Counted from the stretch's first letter, positions 1 to 9,944 are shown. The stretch is 64,000 bases of DNA from Coprococcus_C hominis (GCF_020687505.1 NZ_JAJEQT010000007.1), one strand, 5' to 3'. Numbers and translations: made by a program. The notes: a model not told the origin generated them from the sequence alone.

Positions 1-57
<57 letters not shown>

Positions 58-256
58 AAGTTTGTAATCCTTGAATCTCTTATATAAACGTTAGCTTATA
101 ATTACGATCCTAATTACTGTTCATTGTGTTTCCATTCTAATGAATGAATAGGATTTGGTCAAATCCTTGAAAATATCTTAAAGAAATTTTCAGGGTTAAC
201 ATGTTATTAATTTGTCAAAGGTTCGTTGTTTTGTCGTTCTTAGCGACAACTTCTAA

Positions 257-285
257 AGGATACCACTTTGTCTCGTCTTTGTCAA
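257..285 (-). promoter_or_regulatory. rRNA promoter P2 (sigma-A type)
   Basis: On the minus strand a perfect -35 TTGACA (280-285) lies 17 bp from TATCCT (257-262). It sits about 200 bp upstream of the 16S 5' end. A small hairpin (TTGTCG...CGACAA, 231-250) follows it. Confidence 0.6.
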
Positions 286-364
286 GAACTTTTTTCATTT
301 CTTTTTGACGATTCAATTTTTATTGATTCCTTTTTTGTGCTGTCGTATCAGCGACAGCTTGCTT

Positions 365-393
365 ATAATATCACTCTGAAATCTGAAAGTCAA
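365..393 (-). promoter_or_regulatory. rRNA promoter P1 (sigma-A type)
   Basis: On the minus strand TTGACT (388-393), a 17-bp spacer and TATTAT (365-370) form a strong promoter about 310 bp upstream of 16S. Like P2 it is followed at once by a small hairpin (GCTGTCGCTGATACGACA, 340-357). The rest of 57-458 holds no gene that I can support. Confidence 0.65.
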
Positions 394-458
394 CCCTATT
401 TTTCATTTTTTTACAATTTTTTCTGTGGTTCTTTTTCAGCTCCATTTTTCATCTGTGT

Positions 459-1229
459 TTAGAATATTTTCGCAATCATACGATCCGCAAGTGGCTGCAA
501 CAAATTGTGCGAATCTATAAAGGATAACACCACATTATCTTGTATCTGCTGCATCAATACATTGCCTGCGGAGGTTCCCACGACATAATGCAGGATGATA
601 AATACCATCCATATATACACTAACACCTGTGCCCCACCAAACACAGCTCCCATCACCCGGTTCAAGCCGCCAAGAGATGCCATGCGAAGCGCAAGGGACA
701 ATAACATATATAATAGGAATAACAACAGACTGATGACGAGGAACGTCAGCACATAGATGCCTGCCCGCACAATCATTTTTGCCAAGCATCCCGCTACATA
801 TTGATAAAAGGAGCGCGCTGCATAATCTGCTACATTCGCAGATGCATTTTGCAGGATCGTTTCTCTTGCATCTTCCGGCATGGAGATCTGATATAGCATA
901 TCTGCCTGTTGATTTTCACTTAGTTGTGTGTCAAGTGCTGCATTAACCATGTCATCTGTAACTGTGATGCCATATTGCCCCACGGATGCCTCTAACTGAT
1001 TTTTCACCTGCTGTCTTGCTGTTTCCTCCATCTGTGATGCAATGGATGCCTGCAGCTTGTCATCCAGTGTCGTGTATGAAATTACCCAATTTGCAATCAA
1101 CGGTGCCAGAACGTATGACAGCACAACAGAGAGGATCGTGATCAGCAATTTAAAGACTGACCGCAGAAATCCTCTCCGAAATCCTATAAACATACCTGTC
1201 AGGATTGCAAGTATTACAATATATACCAT
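459..1229 (-). CDS. CvpA family membrane protein
   Basis: The 256-residue product opens with two hydrophobic segments joined by the basic GFRRGF motif (about residues 1-50). A hydrophilic, mostly helical insert follows (about 55-140), then two or three more membrane segments (about 150-225). This order and the N-terminal FRRGF are typical of CvpA/colicin V production family proteins, which are envelope proteins of poorly defined role. The insert makes it longer than the compact Proteobacterial form. It precedes the rRNA genes and follows the DUF5711 gene on the same strand with a 22-bp gap, so the two may be co-transcribed. Confidence 0.8.
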   Translation of the reverse strand: MVYIVILAILTGMFIGFRRGFLRSVFKLLITILSVVLSYVLAPLIANWVISYTTLDDKLQASIASQMEETARQQVKNQLEASVGQYGITVTDDMVNAALDTQLSENQQADMLYQISMPEDARETILQNASANVADYAARSFYQYVAGCLAKMIVRAGIYVLTFLVISLLLFLLYMLLSLALRMASLGGLNRVMGAVFGGAQVLVYIWMVFIILHYVVGTSAGNVLMQQIQDNVVLSFIDSHNLLQPLADRMIAKIF

Positions 1230-1251
1230 ATTTAAATTCTACCCTATGTTC

Positions 1252-2571
1252 TTATTGTGCGTCACCCGATGTATCTGCATTTGCTGGCGTTGCAACCGGA
1301 GTATCTGATTTTGTCTTTGTGTTGCTGTTCCCTCTCTGTGAGCCTTCTGATAATGCATTCTTCAATTTGATTACCTGCGTTTCATTTTCATATACAACCA
1401 CATATTCGAGACGTTTTCCACTTGGCACCACACTTCGAATCCGACTCTTTAATTCGCCTTCAAATTTAACAGAGCCATTCTTCCGGAAAATAGCGCAGTC
1501 GTTTCCACCTGTTACAATAATCTCATCTTTTCCTGCGAAAATATTATCATAGTCAAAGGATAACGATTTTGAAAACATCTCTTTTCCCCGCAGATTATAG
1601 GCATGCAGGGTGTAAAGCGCATCCGTATTTTCATTTGTATTTTTCTGGATCACGCCAATATAATCGTCTCCGTAAAAAATACTCCGAATCTCATCATTGA
1701 AGACAATATGCTTTTTTAAAACCGGTTTTTCCTTCATCGTATAGATTTCGATTGCCTTTGTACCAAATGCAACAACGGTATCGTTATCTACAAACTGCAC
1801 CTTGGAAAATACCTGATCCGAGAAGGAATAACTTCCAACCAGACGGTCTGCATTACTATTCTGTCCAACCTCACCAAAATTATAGGCTGCCAGTGTATTT
1901 TCCATGACCATGTTTCCTACATTCATGTAGCTTGTAAACAGCTTCTCTCCATTGTCTGAAATCGAAATATCTAACGGATATCCACTCTTATCAATACTCG
2001 TCTGGATCTCATATACAATTTCACCTTTGCGGGTATACAGATTTACATAGTTGGTCTTTTCGCTTTCCAATACAACCGCAAATGCGCCCTGATCGCCGAC
2101 ATCAATATCGCAGACCGGATACTGCATCGTCTGGCTGCTTACCTCGCCGGATGTGCTGAATACGCAGACTGTATTGCCGTTCATATCTGCAACCACCGCA
2201 TAATCCCCACTTGCCACCGCAACCGGGACCTTCATATTGATACCTGTCGTCCAGACAGTTTCTCCCTTAGCATTGATATAGGAAACTCCATCTGGCGTAT
2301 ATTTGAGCAGATTGTCACTGAATCGGATATAGCTTGCTGTATTCGAATAATCAGTCTGGTTACTCTCAACAACCTTATACCCCTTATATTCCCAGCGTGT
2401 GCCTATCACATACGCAACCGCTGCAAACACAAGCACAATCAAGATTCCAATCTTCCACGCACGATGTTTTTTATGTTCGCTCTCTAACTGCTCTGCATTT
2501 CTTTTTCCCGCAATTTCCGAACCACCGGCATCAATTATTTTTTCATTTGTAGCTTCTTCTTTTTTTCTCAT
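1252..2571 (-). CDS. DUF5711 family single-pass membrane protein with propeller-like ectodomain
   Basis: The 439-residue product has a charged N-terminal tail, one membrane helix at about residues 40-60 and a long extracytoplasmic part. That part contains repeated short beta-strand units of the type YINAKGETVWTTG and YTRKGEIVYEI, like quinoprotein-style propeller blades. The overall form matches DUF5711, common in Lachnospiraceae and of unknown function. The C-terminal 30 residues are polar and low complexity. It lies 54 bp downstream of the LysM protein gene on the same strand, and the pair may serve envelope or spore functions. The role is not known. Confidence 0.7.
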   Translation of the reverse strand: MRKKEEATNEKIIDAGGSEIAGKRNAEQLESEHKKHRAWKIGILIVLVFAAVAYVIGTRWEYKGYKVVESNQTDYSNTASYIRFSDNLLKYTPDGVSYINAKGETVWTTGINMKVPVAVASGDYAVVADMNGNTVCVFSTSGEVSSQTMQYPVCDIDVGDQGAFAVVLESEKTNYVNLYTRKGEIVYEIQTSIDKSGYPLDISISDNGEKLFTSYMNVGNMVMENTLAAYNFGEVGQNSNADRLVGSYSFSDQVFSKVQFVDNDTVVAFGTKAIEIYTMKEKPVLKKHIVFNDEIRSIFYGDDYIGVIQKNTNENTDALYTLHAYNLRGKEMFSKSLSFDYDNIFAGKDEIIVTGGNDCAIFRKNGSVKFEGELKSRIRSVVPSGKRLEYVVVYENETQVIKLKNALSEGSQRGNSNTKTKSDTPVATPANADTSGDAQ

Positions 2572-2625
2572 TGCATTTCCTCTATACTAATATATAACTC
2601 CACAATCCAATAAAGTATAGCACAT

Positions 2626-3849
2626 TTACTGGAGGTTTGGTAGGAGTATTTTCTGTCCAACAAAGATGTTGTCATCGATTCCAATGTCATTTGCCTCAGC
2701 GATTTTCGCCGCCAGATCGGCGTCCCCATACCGTGTAAATGCAATGGAGCTTAGTGAATCCCCCTCCTGAATAATATAATACTGATCCTGCTCTGCCGCT
2801 ACCGGCAATGTCGTTTCCGTTGTCACAGATTCCGTCTCAGCAGGTTCTGCAGAAGTCTCCGTGGTAACTGTGTTATCCGATTGTGCTGGATCAACCGCAG
2901 TTCCTTCCGTTGTGTCTGTGCTCGCAGCTGCATCATTTCCAGTTGCCACTGGCAGCTCTGTCGTCGCCATCGCTTCTACATAATCCGTATCCACTGTCGT
3001 ATCCGCCGTGACCTCCAGCCGGTTGATTGATACTTCCATCTGCTTCATCTTGTCGTAATTGCTCACAATTGTGATTCCCATCGCCAGGAGTGCGAGTACG
3101 ACAAAAGAACTTGCAATATACACAAATCCGACTCCGGTATCTTTGTTTTCCGGCAGATCTTTGTTTTTGCGGCGGAATTGTCGCACGATTTCTTCATCTT
3201 TTCTCTGAATCTCGGACTGCTCCAAGGGGGCATCCCCCTTTTGTTTCATGATATAGTTTTGCATTGCCTCATTTTTCTCATAGTAAATGTAATAGCCCTT
3301 CTGTTTTACAAGCTGTCCATGTTCATACATATAAAATGCATCTTCTGATTCAAGTGAATCGGTGATAAATAACACCTTGTCCTTTCCTGGGAAATTCTCC
3401 ACATGCATCTTCTCGATTTTATCATTGATCACCGTTGAGAATCCCATACGCGACAGAAACCATCCCATCACGGATAGTCCCGGGAAAAACTGTTTGACCT
3501 GATCATAGATTTCGGTCCAGATCTCCTGTGTAAATTCACTCTCATCCATATCAAATTCGATATTCTGTGCATCGACCGCACCACTGATAAAAATCACATC
3601 TCCTGCATCTGATTTCTTGCTTTCACCAAGTAAAATAGCACCTCTCGCCTGCGTGCTGCCTGGTCTTGCAATATAGTTCAGATATGTAACAACATAATCT
3701 TCCATATAGATGCGCTTATGTCCATCCGGCGATCCGATCTGTCTTATGTTTTTCGGCAGGCGCAGGTTCACGCTTACCTCGTGCTCATTTTTTTCGTTTG
3801 ATTCCTGCTTGTCTTTTTCCTTGTCCTTATCATAGATAACTTCAATCAT
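2626..3849 (-). CDS. Membrane protein with N-terminal MPN-like domain and C-terminal LysM
   Basis: This 407-residue protein has three parts. Residues 30-200 form an alpha/beta domain with GSTQARGAILLGES and a later GWFLSR segment, which resembles MPN/JAB-fold proteins but lacks an obvious HxH-D metal set. One membrane helix lies at about 245-265, followed by a Thr/Glu-rich linker at about 290-355. A LysM domain ends the protein (YYIIQEGDSLSSIAFTRYG to GQKILLP). LysM binds peptidoglycan, so the C-terminus is probably outside the membrane and the MPN-like part inside. The gene is divergent from the sporulation gene yyaC. The MPN assignment is inference; LysM is clear. Confidence 0.7.
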   Translation of the reverse strand: MIEVIYDKDKEKDKQESNEKNEHEVSVNLRLPKNIRQIGSPDGHKRIYMEDYVVTYLNYIARPGSTQARGAILLGESKKSDAGDVIFISGAVDAQNIEFDMDESEFTQEIWTEIYDQVKQFFPGLSVMGWFLSRMGFSTVINDKIEKMHVENFPGKDKVLFITDSLESEDAFYMYEHGQLVKQKGYYIYYEKNEAMQNYIMKQKGDAPLEQSEIQRKDEEIVRQFRRKNKDLPENKDTGVGFVYIASSFVVLALLAMGITIVSNYDKMKQMEVSINRLEVTADTTVDTDYVEAMATTELPVATGNDAAASTDTTEGTAVDPAQSDNTVTTETSAEPAETESVTTETTLPVAAEQDQYYIIQEGDSLSSIAFTRYGDADLAAKIAEANDIGIDDNIFVGQKILLPNLQ

Positions 3850-4057
3850 GCTATGCTACGCCTCCATAATTTGTTTTATAGAATATAGCATCAACATGCT
3901 TCTCTGTGCTTCGAAACCTGTCGCTTGTACCTGGCTTTCCACCGCAACTTATTTCAACAACATGTATTCTGCGACAGAAAAGGAAACAGATTGCAGCTTT
4001 GTTTATTTTTCTAACAACTTGTTAATACTTTCTGCATAGAGTATAGAAGGAGCAAAC

Positions 4058-4639
4058 GTGGCTGAGGTGTTTATGAAGGAAATCGCAGAACGCAGAAATG
4101 GGATTCAATATTTCGATGTTGCGCAGGGTTATGCCCATATCGAGCTTGGAAAATGTATTCTGGAATATTTACAGGATGTTGAAATCGAACAATACATCCC
4201 GATTATTTTATGTATTGGAACCGACCGCGCCACAGGCGATTGTCTCGGTCCGCTTGTCGGCGAACAGCTCTTAAATTACAGTGAAACGTTTCATGTAATG
4301 GGCTGTCTGTCTGCGCCCGTCCATGCCCTGAATATCCATGACGCCTTGCACGATATCCGAAACAATTATGAAAATCCATTTGTTATCGCAGTCGATGCTT
4401 CGCTTGGAAGCAGCTCCCACGTCGGACTTGTCACGATCAACGACGGTCCTATCCTGCCCGGAAAAGGTGTAAAAAAGAAATTGCCGGCAATCGGAGATCT
4501 CTCCATTACCGGCATTGTAAACGTGTCTGGTGGACATCCGGGTCTTTTGCAATCCACCCGTCTGTACACAGTCATGCAGCTCGCAGACTGCATTGCGAAC
4601 GCACTCAAATATTCGATTCGTTATCTGGACGCCTTCTGA
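4058..4639 (+). CDS. yyaC: YyaC-like sporulation protein (GPR-like fold)
   Basis: The 193-residue product contains the YyaC signature IGTDRATGDCLGPLVG near residue 50 and AVDASLGSSSHVG near residue 110, followed by a GDLSITGIVN stretch. YyaC proteins share the fold of the spore protease GPR and occur in endospore formers; their substrate is not established. A GTG start is chosen because AAGGAG lies seven bases upstream. An ATG five codons later is less well placed. Its last 19 bases overlap the 3' end of the convergent gene at 4621-5748. Confidence 0.85.
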   Translation: MAEVFMKEIAERRNGIQYFDVAQGYAHIELGKCILEYLQDVEIEQYIPIILCIGTDRATGDCLGPLVGEQLLNYSETFHVMGCLSAPVHALNIHDALHDIRNNYENPFVIAVDASLGSSSHVGLVTINDGPILPGKGVKKKLPAIGDLSITGIVNVSGGHPGLLQSTRLYTVMQLADCIANALKYSIRYLDAF

Positions 4640-5748
4640 CCTTTGTAAACTGCGATCGCTTCCGAAACCGTATCCGCCTGTCCCTCCTGCATGATCGCAA
4701 TCAAATCTTCCAGCTTATCCTGTCTGCACAAATCTTCACCAAGAATGGCAGCGTATTTATTCGCGATCAAAAGTGTCTGATCCGAAAAGCGTTTTTCCTC
4801 CGCAGCAATTTCATTTTCCATGTTTGCTTTTTCTTCCTTCATTGCCTCCAATGCCGGAAGTCTGCGGTTATTGATTTCCTCTGTGATCATGGATGTCGTC
4901 TCTTCCTCGAACGACCGGAGTGCTTCCTGCTTCTCCTTACCAATCGCATCTGCCTCTGCATCCAGATTATCCATCTTCTCATCATAGGCATCCAGATTAT
5001 ACTGGCTGTCATCATGATCTTTGTTGATGGAATGACGGATAGCATTTGCCTGCTTCTTGTTCGCGATCATCTTGTCACGGATACTCCGTGCCTGTGTCAT
5101 CGCATCCATATGCTTCAGCTTCGTCTTACTGTAAATTGCAAAATAGATCAGTAATAATACGATCAGCGTTCCTGCCGCTATCAGCGCACACCAGAACGCA
5201 ACATTGATATCTTTCTTTGTATCGAGTACAAGTTTTTTCACCAGAAATGTCACAAGTCCCGGAATGCCACCGAACCCGATTATAAATGACAGAAGCTTCA
5301 AGCCAAACTCGCGCACATTCCGTGCATAAAACAACGCAAAGTATAATTTCTTTCCACAGAAAGATGGAAGCTTATATTTACGCAGCAACGTCTGCATCTC
5401 AACCTTAAGATCCTTATCGCTTTCCCGCAGGCTTTTCGTCTCCTCGTGATAGCGTTTGTCCATGCGCTCCTCTTTTTTCTTGTCTCGCTTGTTCGCCACC
5501 TTCTTTTTCCGTGCACGGTTATCATCAAGCCGGTCATCGTAGGTCGACTGAATGTCCTGTCGGCGCTTCTTGATCGTCGTCGCAATCTCATCCGCAATTG
5601 ACTTTTCTTCTGAAGCAATGCTTCTTGACAGCTTCTTCTGCTGCTGTTTCATGCGGTCAATATTTGCCGCATATTCATCCCGTTTTATAACCTCGTCACG
5701 CGCCGCAACGATATAATCCTGTTTTTCATTAAATATATTTTCTGCCAT
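4621..5748 (-). CDS. Coiled-coil membrane protein of unknown function
   Basis: I do not recognise a named family. The 375-residue product is very rich in Lys, Glu, Asp and Gln. It has a long N-terminal coiled coil (about 1-125), two membrane helices at about 150-175 and 185-208, and a second long coiled coil (about 215-355). Basic clusters such as KKRRQD and RKKKVANKRDKKKEER lie near the middle of the first coil. This symmetry suggests a membrane-anchored structural or scaffold protein with both coils on the same side. It is convergent with yyaC and follows the HD-domain gene on the same strand. Confidence 0.65.
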   Translation of the reverse strand: MAENIFNEKQDYIVAARDEVIKRDEYAANIDRMKQQQKKLSRSIASEEKSIADEIATTIKKRRQDIQSTYDDRLDDNRARKKKVANKRDKKKEERMDKRYHEETKSLRESDKDLKVEMQTLLRKYKLPSFCGKKLYFALFYARNVREFGLKLLSFIIGFGGIPGLVTFLVKKLVLDTKKDINVAFWCALIAAGTLIVLLLIYFAIYSKTKLKHMDAMTQARSIRDKMIANKKQANAIRHSINKDHDDSQYNLDAYDEKMDNLDAEADAIGKEKQEALRSFEEETTSMITEEINNRRLPALEAMKEEKANMENEIAAEEKRFSDQTLLIANKYAAILGEDLCRQDKLEDLIAIMQEGQADTVSEAIAVYKGQKASR

Positions 5749-5819
5749 CTTGCATACCCCCTCGTTCGGATTCGGATGTATTTTTGTCTATAAATGGAAC
5801 AAGCGATAATTGCTTCCAA

Positions 5820-6914
5820 TCATCGCTTATTCATGTACTCTTCCAATCGCTCCCGGTCAACCTTGATACGATTATCCATAGTCTTCATTATATCAACGAT
5901 CTGGTAACGCCGATATACACCATTATTACTCAAATCATAAATTTTATTCGTCGAGAAGCCTAAGACAACCGGACGCAGAATGTTCTGCGGATTCTCCGAT
6001 ATGACAAGTCCCTTCTCACGGTTCGTAAGTTCGATACAGACACCCGGTGTCAGGATGTTGATACTCTTGATAAGTGCACCTACAATCTCCTCATCGAACT
6101 CGTCTTTATTCAATAACAGATATTTGATCGCTGCGATCTCCGATATCGCTTCCTCACTGATCTTCATGCAGGTCATCGTATCAAACAGATTCGCAACTTT
6201 CAAAATCTTTGTACTTTTTAAAATCTTGCCCTGTTCCAGATTACTGTTTCCATATTCCATGCGATGAATCTGGGCTACGATTCTGCGAACGCCGCTGTCA
6301 ATTCCGATCTCCGGTCTGAGCAGTCCCAGTCCATCGTTCTGAATCTTCTTGACAATGATCAGATCATTCGTATCGTAATCATCGTATTTTTCCCGCACCT
6401 TGTTCGGCAATAACAGCTTTCCGATATCATGCAGCAGTGCTGCCAATACCAGTTCTTCCTGTTCTGTCGGTGTGTAATACACCTGTGCTGAAATCAGCGC
6501 ACATAAAATAGCTGTGTTAATTACATGCTTATACACATAATCCGTCGTGGAACGAAGATTCTGTGTGAATGTAATCTTATGATCCAGACGCCCATAGTTC
6601 GTGATGATCGCATTTGCCAGACGCTTCAGATTCACTGGTTCTCTGCCGGCAATGATATTATCCAGTTCTTCCCGGATACTGAACACTGCCATCGTCTGAA
6701 ATCGTTCAAAGTCCAGATCTTCCTCCGTCATCGGCGGTACTGGCTCCGCTGGCTCCAGAATATAAAGTCCAAGCAGTCCGAAGTTCTTTACACTCTCGAT
6801 ACCCTGAAGTGTCAGTCTTGTATTACGCTCATACAGCAAAACGCCAGTCTTATTGTAGATTGGTTTTGCCAGACGCATACCATATTTCAAGTCTTCCGAC
6901 TTCACAAATATCAT
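5820..6914 (-). CDS. HD-domain protein related to HD-GYP phosphodiesterases
   Basis: The 364-residue product starts with the strand-rich domain often found before HD-GYP (VKSEDLKYGMRLAKPIY). A helical HD domain follows with HVINTA at about residue 130 and the metal-binding LLHDIGK at 160-166. Authentic HD-GYP enzymes hydrolyse cyclic di-GMP and carry HHE and GYP motifs further on. Here the corresponding region reads IVAQIHRMEYGN and no GYP is visible, so activity on c-di-GMP is doubtful. The C-terminal 60 residues form a small beta-rich domain. It may be a sensor or a phosphohydrolase with another substrate. Confidence 0.7.
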   Translation of the reverse strand: MIFVKSEDLKYGMRLAKPIYNKTGVLLYERNTRLTLQGIESVKNFGLLGLYILEPAEPVPPMTEEDLDFERFQTMAVFSIREELDNIIAGREPVNLKRLANAIITNYGRLDHKITFTQNLRSTTDYVYKHVINTAILCALISAQVYYTPTEQEELVLAALLHDIGKLLLPNKVREKYDDYDTNDLIIVKKIQNDGLGLLRPEIGIDSGVRRIVAQIHRMEYGNSNLEQGKILKSTKILKVANLFDTMTCMKISEEAISEIAAIKYLLLNKDEFDEEIVGALIKSINILTPGVCIELTNREKGLVISENPQNILRPVVLGFSTNKIYDLSNNGVYRRYQIVDIMKTMDNRIKVDRERLEEYMNKR

Positions 6915-7065
6915 GGTGTTACTCCTCCTGCTCGTTTTCTACGCATTTATCCGCGCATGTTGTCAACTGTGTTATCGACACAATACAACACAACATTTAG
7001 ATTATTTTAGCACAAACTGTCAGATAAAACAAGAAGAAACAATACGGTATATTTTATTCAAACTT

Positions 7066-8736
7066 CTATTTATTCATGTGGTTTGAACGGTTCAACGCAC
7101 TGATCAAAGCATATGCAGATGCATCAATAATATCAGACTTGATGCCTGCGCCCCAGACGATTCCATTCACACCTTCGACTTCCAATCCGACATATGCACA
7201 TGCCTGTGAATCTGAACCTACCTGCAGAGCATGCTCTTCGTATGTAACAAGTGCAAACTTGATATCGAAATGTTTCATGATCGCATTGCTGATCGCATCG
7301 AGACGTCCATTTCCCTGTCCATGATATACTTTCTTCTCGCCATTTACGAGGATTGTAAGCTCTGCCTGAATACCGTCAATCTGCTTGAAATGGCACTCTA
7401 CAAGCTTGACTGTATCTTCACGGTTTACATATTCATTCTGGAAGATATCCAATACTTCCTTCGGAGAAAGCTCCTTATGCTGATGGTCAGATACACCCTT
7501 AACTGTATATCCAAGATCCTCACGCATCTTTGAAGGCAGGTTGAATCCATACTTCTGCTCCAGTAAGAATCCGATACCGCCCTTTCCGGACTGACTGTTG
7601 ATACGAATAACATCGCCATCGTATTTTCTTCCGACATCCTCTGGATTTAATGGCAGATATGGAACCGTCCACATACCATCCGGATCATTCTCACGATACT
7701 TCATACCCTTGGCAATTGCATCCTGATGGGAACCGGAGAATGCTGCGAATACCAGTTGTCCCGTGTATGGAGAACGCTCATATACATGCATTCTCGTCAA
7801 TCTCTCATAGGTTTCTGTCAGATGCGGAATATCCGACAGATCCAGTTTCGGATCTACGCCATGCGTGAACATATTCATGGCAAGTGTGATAATGTCGACA
7901 TTACCGGTACGCTCACCATTTCCAAACAAAGTACCCTCGATACGGTCTGCACCAGCTAAGATACCAAGCTCTGCATCTGCGACACCGCAACCACGATCGT
8001 TGTGAGGGTGAAGGGAAAGTACAACATTCTCACGGTCATGCAGGTTCTTGCTCATGTACTCAATCTGACTTGCGTAAACATGTGGCAATGACATCTCAAC
8101 CGTTGCAGGAAGGTTGATAATAACCTTACGCTCTGGTGTCGGCTTCCAGATGTCGATGACTGCATTGCATACTTCCAATGCATAGTCGACTTCAGTTCCG
8201 GTAAAGCTCTCTGGTGAGTACTCAAACTGATGGTTCACACCATACTGGTCTGCCATATCATTTAACAGCTTTGCGCCGTCTGTTGCGATCTTCAGAATCT
8301 CTTCCTTGGACTTCTTGAATACCTGTGTTCTCTGTGCGTAGGATGTCGAATTGTACAGATGCACAACGACATTCTTTGCACCCTGAATTGCCTCAAATGT
8401 CTTCTTGATAATATGCTCTCTTGCCTGTGTCAGAACCTGAATCGTCACATCATCCGGAATCAGATTCTCCTCGATCAATGTACGGCAGAACTTGTATTCT
8501 GTCTCAGAAGCTGCAGGGAAACCAACCTCGATTTCCTTGAAGCCTACACGTACCAATTCTTTGAAAAATTCAAGCTTCTCATCCAGACTCATCGGAATGA
8601 TCAGCGCCTGATTACCATCACGCAGATCTACGCTGCACCATGCTGGTGCCTTATCGATATACTCTTTGTTTACCCAGTCTGTACTCTGTACCGGCGGCAT
8701 ATAATAGCCACGCTTGTAATGCTCAAAATTCTTCAT
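7066..8736 (-). CDS. leuA: 2-isopropylmalate synthase
   Basis: LeuA condenses acetyl-CoA with 2-oxoisovalerate in the first committed step of leucine synthesis. The 556-residue protein has the HMGL-type catalytic barrel (WCSVDLRDGNQAL near residue 35, SLHPHNDRGCG with metal-binding His, GNGERTGN) and a C-terminal regulatory domain. It belongs to the longer LeuA type 2 group. The start is set at the ATG at 8736, preceded by GGAGGTAGAAAG; the open frame continues 15 codons further but that part is in the leader terminator. Expression should be controlled by the T-box upstream. Confidence 0.96.
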   Translation of the reverse strand: MKNFEHYKRGYYMPPVQSTDWVNKEYIDKAPAWCSVDLRDGNQALIIPMSLDEKLEFFKELVRVGFKEIEVGFPAASETEYKFCRTLIEENLIPDDVTIQVLTQAREHIIKKTFEAIQGAKNVVVHLYNSTSYAQRTQVFKKSKEEILKIATDGAKLLNDMADQYGVNHQFEYSPESFTGTEVDYALEVCNAVIDIWKPTPERKVIINLPATVEMSLPHVYASQIEYMSKNLHDRENVVLSLHPHNDRGCGVADAELGILAGADRIEGTLFGNGERTGNVDIITLAMNMFTHGVDPKLDLSDIPHLTETYERLTRMHVYERSPYTGQLVFAAFSGSHQDAIAKGMKYRENDPDGMWTVPYLPLNPEDVGRKYDGDVIRINSQSGKGGIGFLLEQKYGFNLPSKMREDLGYTVKGVSDHQHKELSPKEVLDIFQNEYVNREDTVKLVECHFKQIDGIQAELTILVNGEKKVYHGQGNGRLDAISNAIMKHFDIKFALVTYEEHALQVGSDSQACAYVGLEVEGVNGIVWGAGIKSDIIDASAYALISALNRSNHMNK

Positions 8737-8751
8737 CTTTCTACCTCCATA

Positions 8752-9062
8752 CATAAAAAAATAAACCTGTGCCTCCAACAACTACTTAGAGACGCAAGTT
8801 TCATCATTCTAACCTCTTACGCGGTACCACTCTAATTCATACATATCGTATGCTCTCACAGATACAAAGATGCATGCATCCTATATCTTCCCGCTGTAAC
8901 GGTCAGGCTCCGTCCAAATCTACTAATGTCAAACTTTCCTGTCTCACATCTGTTCAATCGGCTGCTCCAAGGCGAGTTCAAAATCTTCGGATTATCGTTT
9001 CACACCAGCCAACGACTCTCTGAAATCCTTTGGATTCCTACTATTCCTCTTCTCTGCATTTA
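8752..9062 (-). promoter_or_regulatory. T-box leader of leuA, leucine type, with terminator
   Basis: Read on the minus strand, the conserved T-box AGAGTGGTACCGCG lies at 8822-8835. Further upstream is a typical Stem I with AGAGAGTCGTTGGCTGGTG (about 9010-9030) and GAACTCGCC near 8972-8980. The latter gives CTC (8974-8976), a leucine codon, as the likely specifier. Downstream is a 14-bp terminator stem with one mismatch, AAACTTGCGTCTCT against GGAGGCACAGGTTT, ending in a run of T (8752-8806). Uncharged tRNA-Leu should favour the antiterminator and allow leuA transcription. Confidence 0.93.
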
Positions 9063-9069
9063 CAGACTT

Positions 9070-9098
9070 ACATTATCACAGATTCTTTTTGCGGTCAA
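9070..9098 (-). promoter_or_regulatory. Probable promoter of the leuA T-box transcript
   Basis: On the minus strand TTGACC (9093-9098) and TAATGT (9070-9075) are separated by 17 bp, just before the start of Stem I of the T-box. Confidence 0.5.
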
Positions 9099-9269
9099 CC
9101 ACCTTTTTCCAAATAAGCGGAAAAGATTTATATCTGCAAAATATTTCCTATTTTATAGAGAAAATCCATGTGGTATTCTTCTGGCAGTTGTGATAATCTA
9201 GTGTTAATAGAAAACAACGAATTGATATCTGCCAGCTTCGCACCGGCAGCACTTACAAAGGAGAGTATT

Positions 9270-9944
9270 ATGCCACCAATTCGAAATGACTGGGCTAAGG
9301 TTTTGGCACCAGAATATAATAAGCCATATTATCGGAAACTGTTTGATTTTGTCGGGAAAGAATACAGCACCCACACGATCTATCCACCCGGAGATGATAT
9401 CTTCAATGCATTTCATCTGACACCATTAAAGGATGTCAAATGCGTCATCATCGGACAGGACCCTTATCACGGTCCCGGGCAGGCGCACGGACTTTCGTTC
9501 TCTGTAAAGCCGGGCGTGGAGATTCCGCCATCACTGGTCAATATCTACAAAGAATTGCACGATGATGTCGGTTGCTATATTCCAAACAACGGGTATCTTG
9601 TCAAATGGGCCGAGCAGGGGGTTTTGCTCTTAAATGCAGTTTTGACTGTACGTGCCCATCAGGCTGCCTCCCATCAGGGAATGGGCTGGGAAGAATTTAC
9701 AGACGCGGCAATCCGCGCCGTCAACAAGCAAAATCAACCAATCGTATTTTTGTTGTGGGGAAGCTTTGCGCAGAAAAAAGCAGCTATGTTGGACAATCCA
9801 AATCATTTGATTTTGAAAGCGCCTCATCCATCACCACTCTCCGCCTACCGTGGATTCTTTGGCTGTAAGCATTTCAGTCAGGCGAATGAATTTTTGCAGA
9901 GGCATGGTGTTGCACCAATTGACTGGCAGATTGAGAATATATAA
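9270..9944 (+). CDS. ung: Uracil-DNA glycosylase
   Basis: Family 1 UDG removes uracil from DNA to start base-excision repair. The 224-residue protein has the water-activating motif GQDPYHGPGQAHG (Asp64, Tyr66), a uracil-pocket segment LLLNAVLTVR, and the DNA-intercalation loop HPSPLSAYRGFFG. Length fits the family (about 225). The ATG at 9270 is chosen because it has GGAGAG upstream and family members begin here. The upstream extension to 9168 has no homology and no good ribosome-binding site. Confidence 0.96.
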   Translation: MPPIRNDWAKVLAPEYNKPYYRKLFDFVGKEYSTHTIYPPGDDIFNAFHLTPLKDVKCVIIGQDPYHGPGQAHGLSFSVKPGVEIPPSLVNIYKELHDDVGCYIPNNGYLVKWAEQGVLLLNAVLTVRAHQAASHQGMGWEEFTDAAIRAVNKQNQPIVFLLWGSFAQKKAAMLDNPNHLILKAPHPSPLSAYRGFFGCKHFSQANEFLQRHGVAPIDWQIENI

